Origin: an uncultured Clostridium sp.
GTDB lineage: Bacteria; Bacillota; Clostridia; TANB77; CAG-508
Reading direction: 5' to 3'
DNA length: 20,108 bases
Assembly (NCBI GenBank): GCA_900554565.1
Contig: USHX01000024.1
Span: 1-20,108 of the forward strand
Made by a program: the position numbers and the translations under genes. Positions 8,526 through 15,471 of the stretch are shown here, piece after piece. Below the pieces are notes generated by a model. The model was not told where the DNA came from. It did not search any database and saw only the letters and a list, made by a program, of their open reading frames with translations. Within the stretch, counting starts at the first letter, position 1. Every line of letters starts with the position of its first letter.

Positions 8526-8560
8526 AAAGTGGAGATAGAAAATTATTCTATCTCCATTTT
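8526..8560 (-). terminator. Intrinsic terminator of the TetR-YhgE operon
   Basis: GGAGATAGAA (8531-8540) pairs with TTCTATCTCC (8546-8555) around a 5-nt loop. The A/T flanks extend the stem and leave TTTT on the minus strand. It lies just past the stop of the YhgE-like gene. Confidence 0.85.
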
Positions 8561-8564
8561 ATTT

Positions 8565-10775
8565 TTATTTGCTTTCTTTTTTCTTATTTCTATAAATATC
8601 AACTACATATGTTACTGCAATCATAACAACTGTTAATGCAAATAGTATTCCAATATATTGCCATTTAAAGTTTGTTGCAGTTGGTACTAAAATTTCTTTT
8701 AGTAATTTTATTGAATATGTCATTGGTAAATATGGTGTTATTGCTTGGAAAGCTTTATCTATTGTTTCTACTGGGAATGTACCACCAGCTGCTGCTAATT
8801 GTAATACTAAAACTATTAGTGCTAATAGTTTTCCAATATCTCCAAAGTTTCTAATAAAGAATTGGATTATGCTCATAAATACTATTCCTAAGAACATTGA
8901 TGTTCCTAAATATAGAGCCATGTTTTGTATTTCAAATCCTAATCCTAGTTTTAGTAGAACTCCTACTATTATTCCTTCTAAAGCTCCTATTCCTAGGTAA
9001 ATTGCATTTTGTAATAATTTGTTTTTGTTTGCACTGTCTAATATTCCAAATCTGTGTTTTTGGTCATAGTATAGAACTACATAGCACATTAGTGCTCCTA
9101 CCCATAAGCCTATACATAAGAATAATGGTGTGAATGCAACTCCGTATGAGTCAACTTCTCCATATGCTTCTGTTTTGAATTCTACTGGATCTTCTGAGAA
9201 TTCTTCTATTCCGTTTAAGCTTTCTAGTTGTGTATTTGTATCTTGTAATCCTTCATCAACTTGTGTTTTAAATTCTTTTGCTCCATTTACTAATTGTGTG
9301 CTTCCTGTATATGCAGAGTTTGTTCCATCATTTAATGTGTTTAGTGCTGATTTTACTTGTGCTGAGCTATTGTTTAGTTTTGATAAACCATTGCTTAAAT
9401 TTGTACTTCCGTTTGATAATGCTATTGTTCCTGTGCTTAGTGTGTTTAGACCTTCTTTTAGTGTTGATGTTCCTGCTTTTACTTGTGATAAAGCTGTTTT
9501 TAAGCTTTGTACTCCTGTTGTTATATTACTTAGTGAGCTTGAACCTGCTTGTAATGCTTGTGTTCCTGCATATAATGAAGTTATTCCTTCTTTCATTGTT
9601 GCTTCTGATGCTACTATTTGTGTTGCTCCTGCTTGTAATGTTGCATTATTTTTTGTTAAGTCACTTTCTCCTGCTTTAACAGCCTCTCCACCTTGGTTTA
9701 CTGCTGTTAGTTTTGCTATTTTCGCTTGTGCTTGTTCTCCTAATTTTTTAGCTTCAGGATCACTGCTATTTGCTAGTTTTGCTACTTCTTTTAAGTATTC
9801 TATTGTTTCGTTATTTATTGATTGTGCTGTTCCTATATAGTTATTTACATTTTCTAATAATTTTGTTGTTCCTTGAATATATCCTAATGCTCCTTTTGCA
9901 ACATTTGTGCTTCCTTCTACATATGTTGTTCCTTTTTCATTTAGTCTTTCTGCACCTGAGTTTACTTTTTCTATTCCTGATGTTAGTTTTTCAATTCCTT
10001 CTGTTCCTTTTTCTGATAAGTCATTTACTCCTGAATTTATTTGTGTTATTGCATTATCTAATGAGCTTGCTCCATTTTTTAGTGTTCCTACACCTTGGTT
10101 TGCTTGTTTTATTCCAGAGTCTAATGTTTTGCTTCCTTCATATGCTGAATTTACTCCTTCATCAAATTCTGTGTAGCTGTTGTTTAGTTTCGTTGTTCCA
10201 TCATTTATTTGTTTTAGTCCAGAGTTTAAACTTTCTGAACCTTCTAGAATTTCACCTGAACCATCTGATATTTTTTCTAGGCTTTCTGGAACTTCTTTTA
10301 ATTTGTCTGATAGTGTTCCTGCTATTTTGCTGTTTATTTTTCCTTGTAAGTTTGTTTCCATTGTTTTTACTGCACTATTTATTATTTGTGACGCTAAATA
10401 GTTTGATGCTTGGTTTGGACTATATGTTATTGTCGCTATTTGTTTGTCTGTTGTTCCTGCACTGTTTAAGCATTTTGTAAAGTTTGATGGTATTGTGATT
10501 GTTGCATAATATTCGTTATTTTGCATTCCTTCATTTGCTTCATCTAATGATACTTGGCATATGTCAAATGTTCCATCTTCTTCTAGTCCACTTACAAATT
10601 CCTTTCCTTGGTTTTCGTTGTTTTCACCTTCATCTAGGTTTACTACTGCTATTTTTAGCCCTGTTAAGTCCCCATATGGATTCCAATAAGATTTTAAATA
10701 GAAAAAGCTGTATATTATTGGAATTAATAGGACTACGGCAAAAATTAAGATATTTAAAATTTTGTTTTTTTTCAT
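8565..10775 (-). CDS. YhgE/Pip-type membrane protein (ABC-2 permease-like)
   Basis: 736 residues. The N-terminal membrane helix (about 8-28) is followed by YLKSYWNPYGDLTGLKIAVV, the hallmark start of YhgE/Pip proteins. A long extracellular part (about 150-540) is built of heptad-like repeats with recurring Gly-Ala/Ser-Leu units (LNSGLKQINDG, LDSGIKQANQG, LSTGTIALSNGSTNL). Five or six membrane helices follow (about 555-730), related to ABC-2 permeases. Relatives include the phage receptors Pip and YueB; YueB/EsaA belong to type VII secretion, but no ESX genes are here. The ATG is 2 bp after the TetR stop, with its AAAGGAAG ribosome site inside the TetR gene, so the two are coupled. Transport role inferred; substrate unknown. 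Confidence 0.9.
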   Translation of the reverse strand: MKKNKILNILIFAVVLLIPIIYSFFYLKSYWNPYGDLTGLKIAVVNLDEGENNENQGKEFVSGLEEDGTFDICQVSLDEANEGMQNNEYYATITIPSNFTKCLNSAGTTDKQIATITYSPNQASNYLASQIINSAVKTMETNLQGKINSKIAGTLSDKLKEVPESLEKISDGSGEILEGSESLNSGLKQINDGTTKLNNSYTEFDEGVNSAYEGSKTLDSGIKQANQGVGTLKNGASSLDNAITQINSGVNDLSEKGTEGIEKLTSGIEKVNSGAERLNEKGTTYVEGSTNVAKGALGYIQGTTKLLENVNNYIGTAQSINNETIEYLKEVAKLANSSDPEAKKLGEQAQAKIAKLTAVNQGGEAVKAGESDLTKNNATLQAGATQIVASEATMKEGITSLYAGTQALQAGSSSLSNITTGVQSLKTALSQVKAGTSTLKEGLNTLSTGTIALSNGSTNLSNGLSKLNNSSAQVKSALNTLNDGTNSAYTGSTQLVNGAKEFKTQVDEGLQDTNTQLESLNGIEEFSEDPVEFKTEAYGEVDSYGVAFTPLFLCIGLWVGALMCYVVLYYDQKHRFGILDSANKNKLLQNAIYLGIGALEGIIVGVLLKLGLGFEIQNMALYLGTSMFLGIVFMSIIQFFIRNFGDIGKLLALIVLVLQLAAAGGTFPVETIDKAFQAITPYLPMTYSIKLLKEILVPTATNFKWQYIGILFALTVVMIAVTYVVDIYRNKKKESK

Positions 10776-10777
10776 TT

Positions 10778-11347
10778 TTATCTTCCTTTCTTTAATCCAT
10801 TTTTTATAATTTCTGATATACTGTCTGCTACCATTTTTTCATCTAGTTTTTTTGATTTGTCATCCCATTCAAATATTAGTGCGATGTACATTTTGTATAC
10901 TAGAAATGCTGTTATGTCTAAGTCTTGGAAGCTTATATATCCTTTTTCTTTTGCTTTTTGTAGTTTTTCTCTTATGTAATTTTGGATTTGCTCATCTATT
11001 AGTTGCAAGTTTTTTATTATTATTGGATTTTTTAGCCATTCGCCTTCTTTTGTGATTAGGTTTAAAAAGTCTCTTTCTTTTCTGTATTTTAGAAGTTTGT
11101 AAATTGCTTCATTTACTGTTTCGAAAAAGTCGTTGTTCTTTTTTTCTACTTCTTCTACTATTTCTTTCATGTTTTCTATTTCTTCTTGTATGAAGTATTT
11201 TAGTAAATCTTCCTTGCTTTTAAAATACATGTAGATTGTTCTTTTCGTAACCCCTGCTTCGTTTGCTATTTCATCCATTGATACTTTTTTGAATCCGTAT
11301 CTATAAAATAGCTTTCTTGCTGCTTCGACTATTTTGTCTTTGCTCAT
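10778..11347 (-). CDS. TetR family transcriptional regulator
   Basis: 189 residues. The N-terminal helix-turn-helix domain (about 5-50) has the standard TetR layout: AARKLFYRYGFKKVSMDEIA, then NEAGVTKRTIYMYFKSKEDLL. The C-terminal ligand-binding and dimer part is variable, so the inducer cannot be predicted. It is first gene of an operon with the YhgE-like protein and probably represses that operon and itself; paired TTTGT-free GTATACC boxes over the promoter are the likely operator. The ribosome site is AAAGGAATGAAGT before the ATG. TetR-YhgE pairs are common in Firmicutes and often respond to toxic or membrane-active compounds; that role is inference. Confidence 0.93.
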   Translation of the reverse strand: MSKDKIVEAARKLFYRYGFKKVSMDEIANEAGVTKRTIYMYFKSKEDLLKYFIQEEIENMKEIVEEVEKKNNDFFETVNEAIYKLLKYRKERDFLNLITKEGEWLKNPIIIKNLQLIDEQIQNYIREKLQKAKEKGYISFQDLDITAFLVYKMYIALIFEWDDKSKKLDEKMVADSISEIIKNGLKKGR

Positions 11348-11369
11348 TTTACTTCATTCCTTTCTTTTT

Positions 11370-11421
11370 GAAAGATTTTTATAGCTTTTATTTTTATTAG
11401 CTATTTTTAAAGTAGTCTTTC
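11370..11421 (-). promoter_or_regulatory. Nested inverted repeat in the TetR-YhgE leader
   Basis: Outer arms GAAAGA/TCTTTC (11370-11375, 11416-11421) enclose inner arms ATAGCT/AGCTAT (11381-11386, 11399-11404). The element sits in the ~100-nt 5' leader of the TetR mRNA. It may fold in the RNA; the function is unknown and the stem is interrupted. Confidence 0.35.
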
Positions 11422-11432
11422 ATTTTTCACTT

Positions 11433-11460
11433 GTATACCGTTTCAGTTATTTAGTATACC
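11433..11460. promoter_or_regulatory. Likely TetR operator: paired GTATACC boxes
   Basis: GTATACC occurs at 11433-11439 and again at 11454-11460, start-to-start 21 bp, two helical turns. The second box covers the -10 element of the TetR promoter and the first lies just downstream. Each contains the self-complementary core GTATAC. The position suits autorepression by the TetR protein. Confidence 0.55.
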
Positions 11461-11481
11461 ATTATTTTATTCTATTGTCAA
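11453..11481 (-). promoter_or_regulatory. Strong promoter of the TetR-YhgE operon
   Basis: Minus strand: perfect -35 TTGACA (11476-11481), 17-bp spacer, -10 TATACT (11453-11458), giving a leader of about 100 nt before the TetR ATG. Such a strong promoter fits a repressor-controlled unit. Confidence 0.85.
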
Positions 11482-11495
11482 TAGTTTTGTTAAAG

Positions 11496-11541
11496 AAAAA
11501 ATCGTTAATCAAGCTTATTTGTTCTTGTTTAACGATTTTTT
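11496..11541 (-). terminator. Intrinsic terminator after the 44-codon small ORF
   Basis: AAAAAATCGTTAA (11496-11508) pairs perfectly with TTAACGATTTTTT (11529-11541), and the stem continues inward (CAAG/CTTG) after one mismatch. Minus-strand reading ends in six T. It begins 8 bp after the small ORF's stop, which supports that ORF being an expressed unit separate from TetR-YhgE. Confidence 0.85.
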
Positions 11542-11548
11542 GATATAT

Positions 11549-11683
11549 TCATTTCTTTTTCATTTTCTTTTGCATTTTTTCTAGCTCTAAAGCTGATAGT
11601 TCTTTTGCTGAACAATAGTCTCCATGGCTAACGCACGCTATTATTGCTTTTAAAAATTTAATGTATTCTTCATCTGTTATCAT
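11549..11683 (-). CDS. Small hypothetical protein (44 aa)
   Basis: ATG at 11681-11683, stop TGA at 11549-11551. The product starts MITDEEYIKFLKAIIACVSH, then GDYCSAKELSALELEKMQKK, and ends MKKK. It has an acidic start, a hydrophobic middle with two Cys (CVSHGDYC), a helical acidic stretch and a Lys-rich tail. I do not recognise a family. Support for a real gene: GAGGG about 10 bases upstream, a -10-like TATACT inside a dyad upstream, an intrinsic terminator directly after it, and a compact divergent arrangement with an XRE regulator. It may be controlled by that regulator. Confidence 0.55.
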   Translation of the reverse strand: MITDEEYIKFLKAIIACVSHGDYCSAKELSALELEKMQKKMKKK

Positions 11684-11732
11684 TTTTGTCCAACCCTCTT
11701 TATTTTATTTTTTGCATAACTCATTGCTGTGT

Positions 11733-11757
11733 AGGGTATAACTAATAGTATAACCCT
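11733..11757. promoter_or_regulatory. Operator-like dyad over the small-ORF promoter
   Basis: A 25-bp imperfect palindrome with outer arms AGGGT/ACCCT and inner ACTA/TAGT. On the minus strand it contains GTTATAC, 5 bp, GTTATAC (12-bp spacing) and a TATACT -10 box (11747-11752). The 12-mer GTTATACTATTA (minus, 11743-11754) recurs exactly on the plus strand at 11873-11884, over the XRE promoter. Confidence 0.5.
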
Positions 11758-11851
11758 GTTTCACTGATGGTATCATATTTTGTCGATAAGTTCAAGTGTT
11801 TTTGTAACTTTTTGTAAAATTTTCCAATATTTTGTTCTTACTGTTACTGTG

Positions 11852-11884
11852 TTCAACATTTTAGGCTTGCTTGTTATACTATTA
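11852..11884 (+). promoter_or_regulatory. Promoter and operator-like box of the XRE regulator gene
   Basis: -10 TATACT (11875-11880) is perfect in form; a weak -35, TTCAAC (11852-11857), lies 17 bp upstream. The -10 is embedded in GTTATACTATTA (11873-11884), followed by CTGATAC, mirroring the boxes over the divergent small-ORF promoter. Confidence 0.5.
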
Positions 11885-11917
11885 CTGATACTTGAATATT
11901 CTAAGGAGAGAATTTAA

Positions 11918-12256
11918 ATGGACAATATTTCTAAATCTGATGTTGATAAGATTTTTGGAAAGATTTTAAGAGATTATCGCGTTAAAGCTGGATTTACTCA
12001 AGAAGAATTAGCTGAAAAAATTGGAATTTCTTTAAAATATATTTCTAGAATTGAAAATGGTAATAATGGTGTAAAAACACAAACATTAATTAAATATATG
12101 AATGTTTTAGGATTATCTCCTAATACCTTGTATGCTTCATTTTTAAGCAATCCTGAGGTTAAAGAAGACATTGAATTATATAGTAAAATAAGTCTTTTAC
12201 CAGATGATAAAAAAGATTTTATTTCTTCTGTTGTAGATTTGTTAATTAAAAAGTAA
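11918..12256 (+). CDS. XRE family helix-turn-helix regulator
   Basis: 112 residues. A classic XRE/Cro-C1 domain spans about 13-67 (LRDYRVKAGFTQEELAEKIG, then ISLKYISRIENG), followed by a short helical C-terminus (LLPDDKKDFISSVVDLLIKK) likely for dimerisation. It binds DNA as a repressor or activator; its targets are probably the matching boxes over its own promoter and the divergent small ORF. The start ATG has AAGGAGAG 9 bases upstream. It is a monocistronic unit ending in a strong terminator. It resembles stand-alone SinR-like or phage-like regulators, but no phage genes are near. Confidence 0.92.
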   Translation: MDNISKSDVDKIFGKILRDYRVKAGFTQEELAEKIGISLKYISRIENGNNGVKTQTLIKYMNVLGLSPNTLYASFLSNPEVKEDIELYSKISLLPDDKKDFISSVVDLLIKK

Positions 12257-12263
12257 AAAGTAT

Positions 12264-12289
12264 AAGCTGTAGTTTGAAAACTACAGCTT
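12264..12289. terminator. Bidirectional terminator between XRE and M18 genes
   Basis: AAGCTGTAG (12264-12272) and CTACAGCTT (12281-12289) around an 8-nt loop. On the plus strand it is followed by GTTTTTTT, ending the XRE gene. On the minus strand it lies just after the M18 stop and is followed by T-rich DNA. It serves the two convergent genes. Confidence 0.9.
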
Positions 12290-12295
12290 GTTTTT

Positions 12296-13690
12296 TTATT
12301 CTTGCCAAAATGCTTTATATGTTTTATATGCTGAATATATATCAAATTTGCTTGTCACTTCATATGGTGCATGCATTGATAATACTGGAACTCCACAGTC
12401 TATTACATCTGTTCCTTTATTTGCTAATATATATGCAATAGTTCCTCCACCACCGATGTCTACTTTTCCTAGTTCTGCTACTTGGTATAATATTTCATTT
12501 TTTTCTAATACATTTCTAACCCATGCTACATATTCTGCATTTGCATCTGATGCTCCTGATTTTCCTCTTGCTCCTGTGTATTTGTTTAGGCTTATTCCTT
12601 TTCCTAAAAATCCTGCATTATGTTTGTCTGAAACTTGTGCATATAATGGATCATAACCAGCATCAACATCTGATGATAGCATTTTTGAGAAACAGAATAT
12701 TTTGTCTAATAAGTTTGGTCTGTTTACTCCTAATTTATTTAAAATTTCTGAAATAAAGAAATCAAACATATGTGATTCCATTCCTGTATTTCCCATGCTT
12801 CCTATTTCTTCTTTGTCAGATAAAATACATACTGCTGTATTTTTTACTTTTTCTAATTCCATCATTGCTTGTAATGATGTGTATGCACATACTTTATCAT
12901 CTTGTCCATATGCTGCAACCATGCTCCCATCAAATCCTAAGCTTCTTGCTTTAAATGCTGGAACTAGTTCTATTTCTGAACTTGTGAAGTCTATTTCTGT
13001 TATTCCATATTTTTGGTTTAATATATTTAATATGTTTAGTTTTACTTTTTCTGTTGCTTTTGAATCAGCATATGGAATGCTTCCAATTAATAATGTTAGG
13101 TCTTCCCCATCTACCCCATTTTTTAGCTTTCTTTCCATTTGTTCTTGTGCTAGATGTGGCAATAGGTCTGTTATTGTGAATATTGGGTCATTTTCATCTT
13201 CACCTATGTTTATTTCTACTTTTTCACCATTTGTTTTTACTATTACTCCATGCATGCTTAGTGGTATTGTTGTCCATTGATATTTTTTTATTCCACCATA
13301 GTAATGTGTTTTTAGGTAGGCTAGTCCTGTGTCTTCATATAGTGGATTTGGTTTTAAATCTAGTCTTGGTGAGTCTACATGTGAGCCTATAATGTGCATT
13401 CCTTTTTCTATTGATTCTTCTCCTATTATTGCTAAATACATACTTTTTGCTCTGTTTACAAAGTATATTTTGTCTCCTGGTTTTAGTGTTTCATATTCTG
13501 CTATGTCTTTGAATCCGTTTTCATCTGCCATTTTCTTGGCTTGTTTTATGAATTCTCTTTCTGTTTTTGCTACGTTTAGGTAGTTCATATATTTTTTTGA
13601 TAGGTTAAATATTTCTTCTCTTGTTCTTGTGTTTGCTGTTTCCCAGCCATCTTTTTTTTGGTTGAATAATTTTTCTTTTAGTTCTTCCAT
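12296..13690 (-). CDS. M18 family zinc aminopeptidase
   Basis: 464 residues, the usual length for M18. M18 enzymes are cytoplasmic dinuclear-metal aminopeptidases that remove N-terminal residues from peptides. Expected metal and catalytic residues are visible: His104 and Asp106 in SHVDSPRLDLKP, the Asp pair in YGQDDKVCAY (264-265), Glu294-Glu295 in DKEEIGS, and His440 in SMHAPYE. The protein therefore looks complete and active. The ATG has GAAAGGAATGAG upstream. It is a single gene, divergent from the FAD oxidoreductase gene. Family assignment is firm; substrate preference (acidic or hydrophobic residues) is not clear from the sequence. Confidence 0.94.
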   Translation of the reverse strand: MEELKEKLFNQKKDGWETANTRTREEIFNLSKKYMNYLNVAKTEREFIKQAKKMADENGFKDIAEYETLKPGDKIYFVNRAKSMYLAIIGEESIEKGMHIIGSHVDSPRLDLKPNPLYEDTGLAYLKTHYYGGIKKYQWTTIPLSMHGVIVKTNGEKVEINIGEDENDPIFTITDLLPHLAQEQMERKLKNGVDGEDLTLLIGSIPYADSKATEKVKLNILNILNQKYGITEIDFTSSEIELVPAFKARSLGFDGSMVAAYGQDDKVCAYTSLQAMMELEKVKNTAVCILSDKEEIGSMGNTGMESHMFDFFISEILNKLGVNRPNLLDKIFCFSKMLSSDVDAGYDPLYAQVSDKHNAGFLGKGISLNKYTGARGKSGASDANAEYVAWVRNVLEKNEILYQVAELGKVDIGGGGTIAYILANKGTDVIDCGVPVLSMHAPYEVTSKFDIYSAYKTYKAFWQE

Positions 13691-13724
13691 TTTATTCTCA
13701 TTCCTTTCTTTTGTTTTCAGGTTT

Positions 13725-13733
13725 AGTATATCA
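13725..13733 (-). promoter_or_regulatory. Extended -10 promoter of the M18 gene
   Basis: Minus strand TGATATACT, a -10 with TGn extension, about 35 bp before the ATG and with only a weak -35. The 12-mer AGTATATCACTT (plus strand, 13725-13736) that contains it is repeated at 13803-13814. Confidence 0.5.
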
Positions 13734-13896
13734 CTTTATTTTTTATTTTTCCACTCTTTTTATTATTTATTCAAGTTTCATTTTTCGTAAAAACAAGAGA
13801 GAAGTATATCACTTAAGGTATATTCTCATGGTTTTAATTTATAAATCATGTATTTTATATTCTTTTTTGGAAAAGCTATTAAAAAGGAGTGATTTT

Positions 13897-15201
13897 ATGG
13901 CATCTTTATGGCTATCTTCTACTGAAAAAAATAATTTTAATGAATTAGATAAAAATTGTGTTGCTGATGTATGTGTTATAGGAGCTGGAATTTTTGGGCT
14001 TAGTTGTGCTTACTATTTAAGTAAGTTAGGATTCAAGGTTATTGTTTTGGAAAGAGATGAAATCGTCAGTAAGGCTACTGGAAACACAACTGCAAAAATT
14101 ACAAGTCAACATGATTTGTTTTATACTTATTTAAAAAATTCATATTCCGAAAAATTTGCAAGAGATTATCTTGTTGCAAATGAGCAAGCTATAGAGAATA
14201 TTAAAAGTATTATTGATGAAGAAAATATTAAATGTGATTTTGAGTTTCAAAATTCTTATGTTTATACCCAAAACAAGGATATGTTACCAGCTATAAAAGA
14301 AGAAGTTCGAATTTTGCAAGATTTAGGTTTTAATAATTGCGAATTTGTAACTAAAACAGGACTTCCTTTTGATGTTTTGGGTGCTTGTTGTTTTAAAAAT
14401 CAGGCTCAATTTCATCCTATAAAGTATTTAAATGGCTTGTGTGATTCAATTGTTTCTAATAATGGTGAAATTTTCACAAATACTACTGTTTCTGAGTGTA
14501 ATGATATTGGTGGTTCATATGCTTGTATTGCTGGCAATTTTTCTGTAACTTCCAGATTTGTTATTGTTGCAACACATTATCCATTTATAAATTTTTCTGG
14601 ATTTTATTTTACTAAAATGTATCAATCTACATCTTATTTAATTGCTGTTGACCCCAAAAAGACTTTGTTTAATGGAATGTATATTTCCGCTGATAAGCCT
14701 AAATTTTCATTTAGACATGCAAAGATAGATAATAAAAATTTACTTTTAATAGGTGGTGGTGAGCATAAAACTGGAATCCCAACTTGTTACGCAGATTCAT
14801 ATGGTTTATTAGAATCTGAATCTAAAAAATATTTTCCTGATTGCGAAGTTTTATACAAATGGAATACTAGAGATTGTATATCTTTAGATAAGCTTCCTTA
14901 TATTGGCATGTACTCTAAGTTTTTACCTGATGTGTATGTTGGAACTGGTTTTAAGAAGTGGGGTATGACTTTGTCTAATGTTGCTGCAAATATTGTTGTT
15001 GATAACATTTGTGGTAAAGAAAACAAATTTGCTTATTTGTTCGATTCTTCTAGATTAAAGCCTATTAAGAATTTCGATGAGATGAAAAATGTCTTAGTTC
15101 AGTCTGCTAATTCTCTTGTTTTGGATAAACTTAAAGATGCTCAAATGGATTTTTCTGATATTCAAAATGATTCTGGTAGTATTATTGAAATTGACCGGTA
15201 A
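13897..15201 (+). CDS. YhfW-like FAD-dependent oxidoreductase, frameshifted before its Rieske domain
   Basis: 434 residues from ATG 13897, chosen because AAAGGAG lies 9 bases upstream; the longer open frame to 13711 has no ribosome site and non-homologous-looking residues. A DAO-type Rossmann fold starts with VIGAGIFGLSCAYYLSKLGF (GxGxxG at 29-34) and is followed by ATGNTTAKITSQHD (FAD contact region) and the C-terminal GTGFKKWGMTLSN block. Relatives such as B. subtilis YhfW are about 500 residues, with a C-terminal Rieske 2Fe-2S domain. Here the frame stops at TAA (15199-15201) after IIEID-Arg, just as that domain begins; the rest continues in the next frame. Probably oxidises an amine or similar donor; the substrate is unknown. 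Confidence 0.88.
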   Translation: MASLWLSSTEKNNFNELDKNCVADVCVIGAGIFGLSCAYYLSKLGFKVIVLERDEIVSKATGNTTAKITSQHDLFYTYLKNSYSEKFARDYLVANEQAIENIKSIIDEENIKCDFEFQNSYVYTQNKDMLPAIKEEVRILQDLGFNNCEFVTKTGLPFDVLGACCFKNQAQFHPIKYLNGLCDSIVSNNGEIFTNTTVSECNDIGGSYACIAGNFSVTSRFVIVATHYPFINFSGFYFTKMYQSTSYLIAVDPKKTLFNGMYISADKPKFSFRHAKIDNKNLLLIGGGEHKTGIPTCYADSYGLLESESKKYFPDCEVLYKWNTRDCISLDKLPYIGMYSKFLPDVYVGTGFKKWGMTLSNVAANIVVDNICGKENKFAYLFDSSRLKPIKNFDEMKNVLVQSANSLVLDKLKDAQMDFSDIQNDSGSIIEIDR

Positions 15202-15400
15202 AAAGGTTGGCATTTATAAAGATATTAATAGCAATGTTTTTGCTGTTAATCCTATTTGTTCTCATTTGGGTTGTTTGCTTTCATGGAATGATGTTGATAA
15301 GACTTGGGACTGTCCTTGTCATGGTTCTAGATTTGATTATACTGGTAAAAATTTGTATGATCCTGCTTTTAAAGATTTGTCTTTTTATGATTTGTCTTGA
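15197..15400 (+). pseudogene. Rieske [2Fe-2S] domain, out-of-frame 3' part of the YhfW-like gene
   Basis: Continuing in the +1-shifted frame from 15197, the DNA encodes GKKVGIYKDINSNVFAVNP, then a complete Rieske cluster motif: C-S-H-L-G-C, 12 residues, C-P-C-H-G-S. Both Cys-His pairs that bind the 2Fe-2S cluster are present. It ends at TGA 15398-15400. Removing one C from the CC at 15195-15196 restores ...IIEIDGKKVGIY..., a normal YhfW-type fusion of about 500 residues. The fragment has no ribosome site of its own. It may be a true recent mutation, a sequencing or assembly error, or (less likely) recoding. Confidence 0.85.
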
Positions 15401-15436
15401 TTTTGAGTTTTTTATTGAATTTTTTGCTTATTGTTG

Positions 15437-15465
15437 TTGACTTGTAGCTTTTTTTTTGCTACAAT
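15437..15465 (+). promoter_or_regulatory. Orphan sigma-A promoter with internal palindrome
   Basis: -35 TTGACT (15437-15442), 17-bp spacer, -10 TACAAT (15460-15465): one mismatch in each box. No coding region follows on this strand. A perfect inverted repeat, TTGTAGC, nine T, GCTACAA (15442-15464), fills the spacer. It could be an operator, or a hairpin terminating the upstream oxidoreductase mRNA. Confidence 0.7.
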
Positions 15466-15471
15466 GCTTTT

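Noticed and set aside
8565..11347. Type VII secretion locus (YueB/EsaA-like)
   Set aside because: The membrane layout is similar, but no EsxA, EssB or EssC genes are adjacent; the TetR partner fits an ordinary YhgE/Pip pair.
11348..12256. Prophage remnant around the XRE regulator
   Set aside because: No integrase, attachment repeats, Cro partner or structural genes are nearby.
13711..13896. N-terminal extension of the FAD oxidoreductase
   Set aside because: No ribosome site at the upstream start; the ATG at 13897 has AAAGGAG and begins just before the Rossmann fold, as in the family.
15190..15201. Programmed +1 frameshift in the YhfW-like gene
   Set aside because: The P-site GAC would have to re-pair on ACC, which is unfavourable, and there is no slippery run or internal ribosome site of the prfB kind. 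A one-base insertion or sequence error is simpler.
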